Positions 61,969 through 64,000 of a stretch of DNA of 64,000 bases are shown piece after piece (position 1 is the first letter of the stretch; each line of letters opens with the position of its first letter). The position numbers were made by a program, and so were the translations under genes. The stretch comes from Magnolia sinica (taxonomy: Eukaryota > Streptophyta > Magnoliopsida > Magnoliales > Magnoliaceae): positions 22,328,032 to 22,392,031 of the forward strand of contig NC_080582.1 of assembly GCF_029962835.1 (NCBI RefSeq), written 5' to 3'. Below the pieces are notes generated by a model. It saw only the letters and a list, made by a program, of their open reading frames with translations. It did no database searches and had not been told where the DNA came from.

Positions 61969-62159
61969 CTCCTTGTTTCGGACACGGATTTCCTGCTAGA
62001 GACTTTCCCAGGAAGTTCTTGCCCTCCAAACTTAGGTGGGGCCCAACCTGATGTTTGTGAGAGATCCGCCCTGTCCATCTGTTTTTTAAGATCATTTTAG
62101 GACATGGGCCAAAAATTACCTGGGGTCCACCATCAAATAAGTTAGTGATCATGTGTGGC

Positions 62160-62672
62160 TCACCTTCAATATCCACCACACATCATGTGGAGCTCACCTT
62201 TGATGTGGGACATCCATTGTGTGGGCCCCACCATCGATGTGGGTTGCCCATCATGTGGAGCCGTCCTTAGACATGGGCCATTTATCCTTAGGGGTCGACC
62301 TTTGATGTGGATTGTCCATTATGTGGAGAACACCTTGATGTGGGTCATCCATCATGTAGGTCCTGCCTTAAATGTTATTGTCTGTCACATGGGACCACCT
62401 TCCATACCCACAACCCCTCATGTCCATCCATTTTGTGGGTCCCACCTTTCAATATGGGCTATCCATCACGTGGGGCCTGCTTTAGATGTGGGCCATTTAT
62501 CACAAGGGCCTACCTTTGATGTGGATAATCCATTACGTGGGTTCAACTTGACGTGGGTCATCCATAATGTGGGCCCCGCATTTGATATCAATAGTCCATC
62601 ATGTGCACCCCACCTCTTAAGTGGACTGCCCATCATGTGGAGCCTCCTTTGATATGGACCATCCATCACATG
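62160..62672. repeat. Minisatellite of ~30-bp units, copy B
   Basis: Counterpart of 37430-37950, unit for unit, with almost no change in copy number. This fits a recent duplication, since such arrays normally vary in length quickly. Confidence 0.85.
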
Positions 62673-62873
62673 GGGGTGGGATATAATTATAAAATTTTAA
62701 AAAAAAAAAAAAAAAAAAAACTTATCTGCATAAATAACTTTCATCACATGAGTAAATTTTATAACGTGCTGACCAAACTTATTTAAAGTTGAAAAATCAA
62801 CTTATTAAAACAGAAAAAGGTTATTATTGGGCGGTATCCCTACGGGCCGTCGGCATCCATGGTCACGGAACCT
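62673..62873 (-). other. 3' flank of CYP719 copy B
   Basis: Matches 37951-38144 except for a cluster of changes next to the poly-A run (62675-62720), where this copy reads GGGATATAATTATAAAATTTT instead of the G/A-rich sequence of copy A. Confidence 0.5.
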
Positions 62874-64000
62874 TCAAGAGAGGGTGGTTCCAAGGTTAGT
62901 ACGAAGCTTGATACCTGCCACGAGGGGCTCTTTCATCCTAAGAATAATAGTATAATCATCAGTCATGTCGGGGCCATCCCCATCAGCGGCAACCCATTCA
63001 AACTTGTTAATCAGATTAGCCAGGGTGAGGCCCACCTGAAGCTTGCCCAGATCCATTCCTGCACAAATTCGCATACCTGCTCCAAACGGAAGAAAAGACC
63101 GTTCCATGGCCACGCTGACATTACGTGCATTTTCATTCAGGAACCGCTCTGGCATGAACTGCTCTGGATGATCCCAGACCTTTGGATCGTGATGGACAGC
63201 ATAGATATTTACCATAACAGCAGTAGCCTTGTTGATCTTCCAACCCTTCAATGTAGTATCTTTCACTGTCTTGTGGGGGATGGCGAGAGGTGCAATCGGC
63301 TTCATACGAAACACTTCATTCACTACAGCTTGAAGATATGGCATCTTATTCACTTGATATACAGTCACCCTCTCTCTCTTCTCGTCTCCTCCGCTTACTT
63401 CTTTAAATAGCTTCTTTTGGATTTCGGGGTTTCGTATAAGGAATGCTAGAGCCCAAGCAATAGTAGACGATGTGCTATCAACGGAGAGCAAGAACATCTC
63501 AAATAAGATAGAGATAATGGTTTCCATCGGGTAGCCATGCGAGAGGAGGAAGTGCAAGTAACAAGTGGTGCATGGCGATTTTGATGATTGGTAGTGAGTG
63601 ATTTCTGACTGTACCGTCGACACGACACGATCGCGAATTTCAACTGCTTGTCTAAATGAACCCCACAAGCCTGGGATGTAGCGAATGAAAGGGAAAGCAT
63701 CGGAAAAACGGGAAATAGCAAATAGGTTGATGATGTCGTCGATAAGAGGGTCTATGCCAATAACAAATGCCTCATTGTTGAATTCAGGGCCAAAACAAAG
63801 GCGCCCAACCACCCGTATTGTGTTGTGTCGAATGTAGACCAAGGGGCGGATAATTCCACCATTGATCATAGCTTGCTCTTGAATTGTTTGTGTCATGGCA
63901 ATCACTTCGTTTTCTTGAGATAGTGTTTGAGTAGAGATGGCTGATGGATTCATAGCATAGCCCTGGACACCTTTTCGAAGGGATTGCCAATATGGGCCAT
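62874..64000 (-). CDS. CYP719: CYP719-family cytochrome P450, second copy, N-terminus off window
   Basis: Minus strand. The stop-side end is at 62874 and the frame is open to the window edge, covering residues 128-501 of the 501-aa sister gene. The I-helix DSTSST, ExxR, PERF and haem-binding loop with the Cys ligand are all intact. Relative to copy A I see four replacements: V216I, M255T, D336E and D383N. All are conservative or outside the known motifs, so both copies are probably active with the same or very similar reaction. The membrane anchor, start codon and promoter lie to the right of the window. Confidence 0.93.
   Translation of the reverse strand, partial: GPYWQSLRKGVQGYAMNPSAISTQTLSQENEVIAMTQTIQEQAMINGGIIRPLVYIRHNTIRVVGRLCFGPEFNNEAFVIGIDPLIDDIINLFAISRFSDAFPFIRYIPGLWGSFRQAVEIRDRVVSTVQSEITHYQSSKSPCTTCYLHFLLSHGYPMETIISILFEMFLLSVDSTSSTIAWALAFLIRNPEIQKKLFKEVSGGDEKRERVTVYQVNKMPYLQAVVNEVFRMKPIAPLAIPHKTVKDTTLKGWKINKATAVMVNIYAVHHDPKVWDHPEQFMPERFLNENARNVSVAMERSFLPFGAGMRICAGMDLGKLQVGLTLANLINKFEWVAADGDGPDMTDDYTIILRMKEPLVAGIKLRTNLGTTLS

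Larger units (their letters stand above)
54088..64000. repeat. Duplicated block, copy B (partner 29318-39271)
   Basis: Direct repeat of 29318 onward. The left junction at 54088 follows TCTCCTCCC of the preceding tandem repeat. Base 64000 pairs with 39271. The coding part of CYP719 visible here differs from copy A at only four of 374 residues. The block continues past the window. Confidence 0.97.

Overview
The window is nuclear DNA from a flowering plant. Host genes are sparse. Most of the sequence is transposons nested in one another, solo and interrupted LTRs, satellites, MITEs and pieces of host genes with plant-type introns. A CYP719-family cytochrome P450 (a family known mainly from magnoliids and Ranunculales) and many short elements built on a GTGGGGCCCACC / CATGATGTATGTG core point to a magnoliid with a large genome. 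The lineage call is inference.

Layout. 1-2468 is the 3' internal part of a Ty3/gypsy fossil that starts left of the window. Its LTR (LTR A) runs 2469-3902, 22811-23386 and 25635-25700, and is split by two later insertions. The first is a CACTA-type DNA transposon of about 18.9 kb (3903-22810) with no visible transposase. It carries palindromic subterminal repeats, a 7.8-kb degenerate telomere-like satellite with a repeat period near 250 bp, exons resembling plant MSL1 and membrane steroid-binding protein (MSBP) genes, two unidentified exon-like stretches, MITEs and AT-rich satellites. The second is a solo LTR (23387-25634) flanked by the 5-bp target duplication GATAA. A truncated Ty1/copia fossil (25701 to about 27170), a minisatellite, CT-rich repeats and a broken SYP132-type syntaxin fragment (28939-29153) follow.

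From 29318 to 39271 lies a block that recurs almost unchanged at 54088-64000, where the window ends. Each copy holds two exons of an M1 aminopeptidase (APM1-like), MITEs, a 30-bp-type minisatellite and an intronless CYP719 gene on the minus strand. The first CYP719 is complete (38145-39650, 501 aa). The second runs off the right edge (62874-64000). The geometry fits a direct tandem duplication of a unit of about 24.8 kb (29318-54087).

Between the two copies lie a MITE (41683-42144), a broken Ty1/copia element with both LTRs (43508-48513), a second CACTA-type end whose palindromic 42-bp repeats abut a decayed first exon of a UBP1-type RNA-binding protein gene (49577-51407), and a roughly 1-kb tandem duplication (52265-54087).

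Only the CYP719 copies look like functional host genes. CYP719 enzymes typically close methylenedioxy bridges in alkaloid, lignan or phenylpropanoid pathways; the substrate here cannot be read from the sequence. The other host-like pieces are fragments, and several sit inside transposons. No tRNA, rRNA, CRISPR array or organelle gene was seen.
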